A stretch of DNA of 7,263 nucleotides. It comes from Candidatus Aerophobota bacterium (GTDB lineage Bacteria; Aerophobota; Aerophobia; Aerophobales; B3-G15). The notes below the pieces were generated by a model, which was given only the letters and a program-made list of their open reading frames with translations, searched no databases and was not told the DNA's origin. A program made the translations under genes and the position numbers. Below are positions 6,451 through 7,263 of this stretch, in pieces; the first letter of the stretch is position 1; each line of letters starts with the position of its first letter. The DNA lies in contig QMQA01000058.1 in NCBI GenBank assembly GCA_003648845.1, forward strand, positions 1 through 7,263. The letters run 5' to 3'.

Positions 6451-6536
6451 CTTCTCTTTCTTAACTTCGCTTCTTATTAACCTGCATTTTCCTGCATCTG
6501 AAATAGGTTTTTTTCGAGTTTTTCCCATTTTTAAAG

Positions 6537-6750
6537 GGTGGCGAAATTCTTCTTGAGGCTCGTGTTTTAGCTGTGACTGATGTTGTTGAGGCTATTGTCC
6601 TCTCGCAGGCCTTATCGAGATGCTTTGGGCGTAGACAAGGTACTTGAGGAGATCAATAAAAATAAAGAAAAGCTTTATGATAGTGAAGTAGTTGATGCTT
6701 GTATAAGGCTTTTCAAAGAAAAAAGATTTAACTTTAAGAATGTAAAATAA
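6537..6750 (+). pseudogene. HD-GYP domain C-terminal remnant with a +1 frameshift
   Basis: From 6537 the DNA encodes the end of an HD-GYP domain: GGEILLEARVLAVTDVVEA, then, after removing one extra T at about 6595-6596, MSS.RPYR.ALGVDK and onward to LF.EKRF and the TAA at 6748-6750. By hand alignment the repaired peptide is about 70% identical over 65 residues to residues about 290-355 of the HD-GYP protein at the left of the window. The part carrying the HD, HH and GYP motifs is gone, and homology begins abruptly at about 6537 with a stop at 6504-6506 in the same frame. It is therefore a truncated, frameshifted gene end, not a functional protein. The divergence suggests a separate paralogue and not a recent copy. 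Confidence 0.85.
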
Positions 6751-6786
6751 ATCCTGTAGAAAAAATATGATTAAGAAGTTCAAAAG

Positions 6787-6800
6787 GGATGGTCTTATCC
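6787..6800 (+). terminator. Small hairpin after the HD-GYP remnant
   Basis: GGAT (6787-6790) pairs with ATCC (6797-6800), with one added G-T pair, and is followed by TGTTTAAAT. The stem is short and the T-run poor, so this is a weak terminator at best. Confidence 0.2.
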
Positions 6801-6833
6801 TGTTTAAATACAAAAATATATGAATGACAAAGG

Positions 6834-7184
6834 ATGAGTACAGTTCGGGTAAATGGTGTTGTAAAAAAATTTTATCCCCAAAGTTTTTCTTTTAAAAAGG
6901 AATATCTCTGAAGGAAGTTACTTCTGGGAATCCGTCCTGAGAATATTAAGTTAAAAGACCAGGCTGATAGATCTCCTCTTATGGGTTGGCTCAAAGGAAG
7001 GGTTCTTTCCACAGGGATGACTCTTTCCCACTTTCTGGTTTATCTTGTGGTGGGAAACCAGACTCTTGTTGCAGCCCTGGATCCATTTTTAAGATTAGGA
7101 GAAAGCGATTTGTTACCCTTATGTTTTTCCTTGGATAAAGCGGTAATTTTTGATCCTTTGAGTGGTGAGAGGATATTCCCTTAA
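6834..7184 (+). pseudogene. MalK-type sugar ABC transporter ATPase, most of the nucleotide-binding domain deleted
   Basis: An ATG at 6834 opens MSTVRVNGVVKKFYP, which fits the N-terminus of MalK/UgpC-type ATPases. The frame hits a TGA at 6909-6911. In the shifted frame at about 6898-6924 the codons give a RNIS.EGSYF-like piece, which matches the strand before the Walker A loop. The next recognisable segment, LLGIRPENIKL at about 6921-6953, is the hallmark start of the TOBE domain, normally some 230 residues later. The TOBE region continues intact to IFDPLSGERIFP and the TAA at 7182-7184. Walker A, Q-loop, signature and Walker B are all missing, so ATP cannot be bound. The full-length family has about 360 residues. 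The protein would have powered sugar uptake at the inner face of the membrane. A deletion through the short repeated LLG-coding sequence is a likely cause, but that is inference. Confidence 0.82.
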
Positions 7185-7190
7185 ACTTGT

Positions 7191-7219
7191 TTGACTTCTG
7201 ATACAGAGCATTTTAAAAT
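7191..7219 (+). promoter_or_regulatory. Sigma70-like promoter for a gene beyond the right edge
   Basis: TTGACT (7191-7196) and TAAAAT (7214-7219) are 17 bases apart, so transcription should start near 7226. AGGTGG at about 7245-7250 could be the ribosome binding site of a gene starting at or just after the window end. Confidence 0.6.
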
Positions 7220-7263
7220 AGGACGGAGCGAATATTCATTAAATAGGTGGAAAAATAAATTTA

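Noticed and set aside
6481..6497. Two copies of CCTGCAT three bases apart
   Set aside because: Too short, and only two copies; likely chance.
6094..6528. Overlapping minus-strand open frames across the tRNA genes with GRDSNPRE-like peptides
   Set aside because: These are the well-known spurious translations of the antisense strand of tRNA-Ser genes.
1..7263. CRISPR array or toxin-antitoxin pair
   Set aside because: No regularly spaced repeats were seen, and no pair of small adjacent genes with good start signals exists.

Overview
The window reads as part of a low-GC bacterial chromosome. The evidence is AGGAGG-type ribosome binding sites, sigma70-like -35/-10 pairs, a GAF/HD-GYP signalling protein, a MalK-type ABC ATPase remnant and two tandem tRNA-Ser genes with encoded CCA. 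The style fits an anaerobic, perhaps thermophilic, lineage, but nothing here fixes a phylum.

Layout, left to right. (1) Bases 1-1098 hold the 3' part of a GAF + HD-GYP gene (c-di-GMP phosphodiesterase type), open at the left edge. (2) Next, on the minus strand, is a decayed transposase tail (1245-1475), then about 600 bases with no recognisable gene but with promoter-like and hairpin elements. (3) Bases 2074-3720 encode a large secreted protein with a signal peptide, a proline-rich linker and an HETTH...E zinc-peptidase-like motif. Its DNA is clearly richer in GC than everything around it. (4) After a roughly 390-base spacer, a strong promoter drives a Walker-type ATPase with a C-terminal DUF4143/nuclease-like domain (4112-5482). 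A tyrosine recombinase gene follows 24 bases later; it carries a -1 frameshift and stops abruptly at the first base of a tRNA gene. (5) tRNA-Ser(UGA) and tRNA-Ser(GGA) lie 8 bases apart and are followed by overlapping, mutually exclusive hairpins. (6) Two more gene ruins follow: a frameshifted C-terminal copy of the HD-GYP domain (6537-6750) and a MalK-type ATPase with most of its nucleotide-binding domain deleted (6834-7184). (7) A good sigma70-like promoter at 7191-7219 points out of the window.

The region looks like an insertion and deletion hot spot beside tRNA genes. Intact genes (HD-GYP, secreted protein, ATPase, tRNAs) alternate with at least four broken ones (transposase, recombinase, HD-GYP copy, ABC ATPase). 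The AT-rich ATPase-recombinase pair and the GC-rich secreted protein have such different base composition that they probably arrived separately. I found no CRISPR array and no clearly novel multi-gene system. The most distinctive items are the unfamiliar secreted HETTH protein, the recombinase truncated exactly at the tRNA, whose last codons may now act as the tRNA promoter, and the two domain-level remnants downstream.
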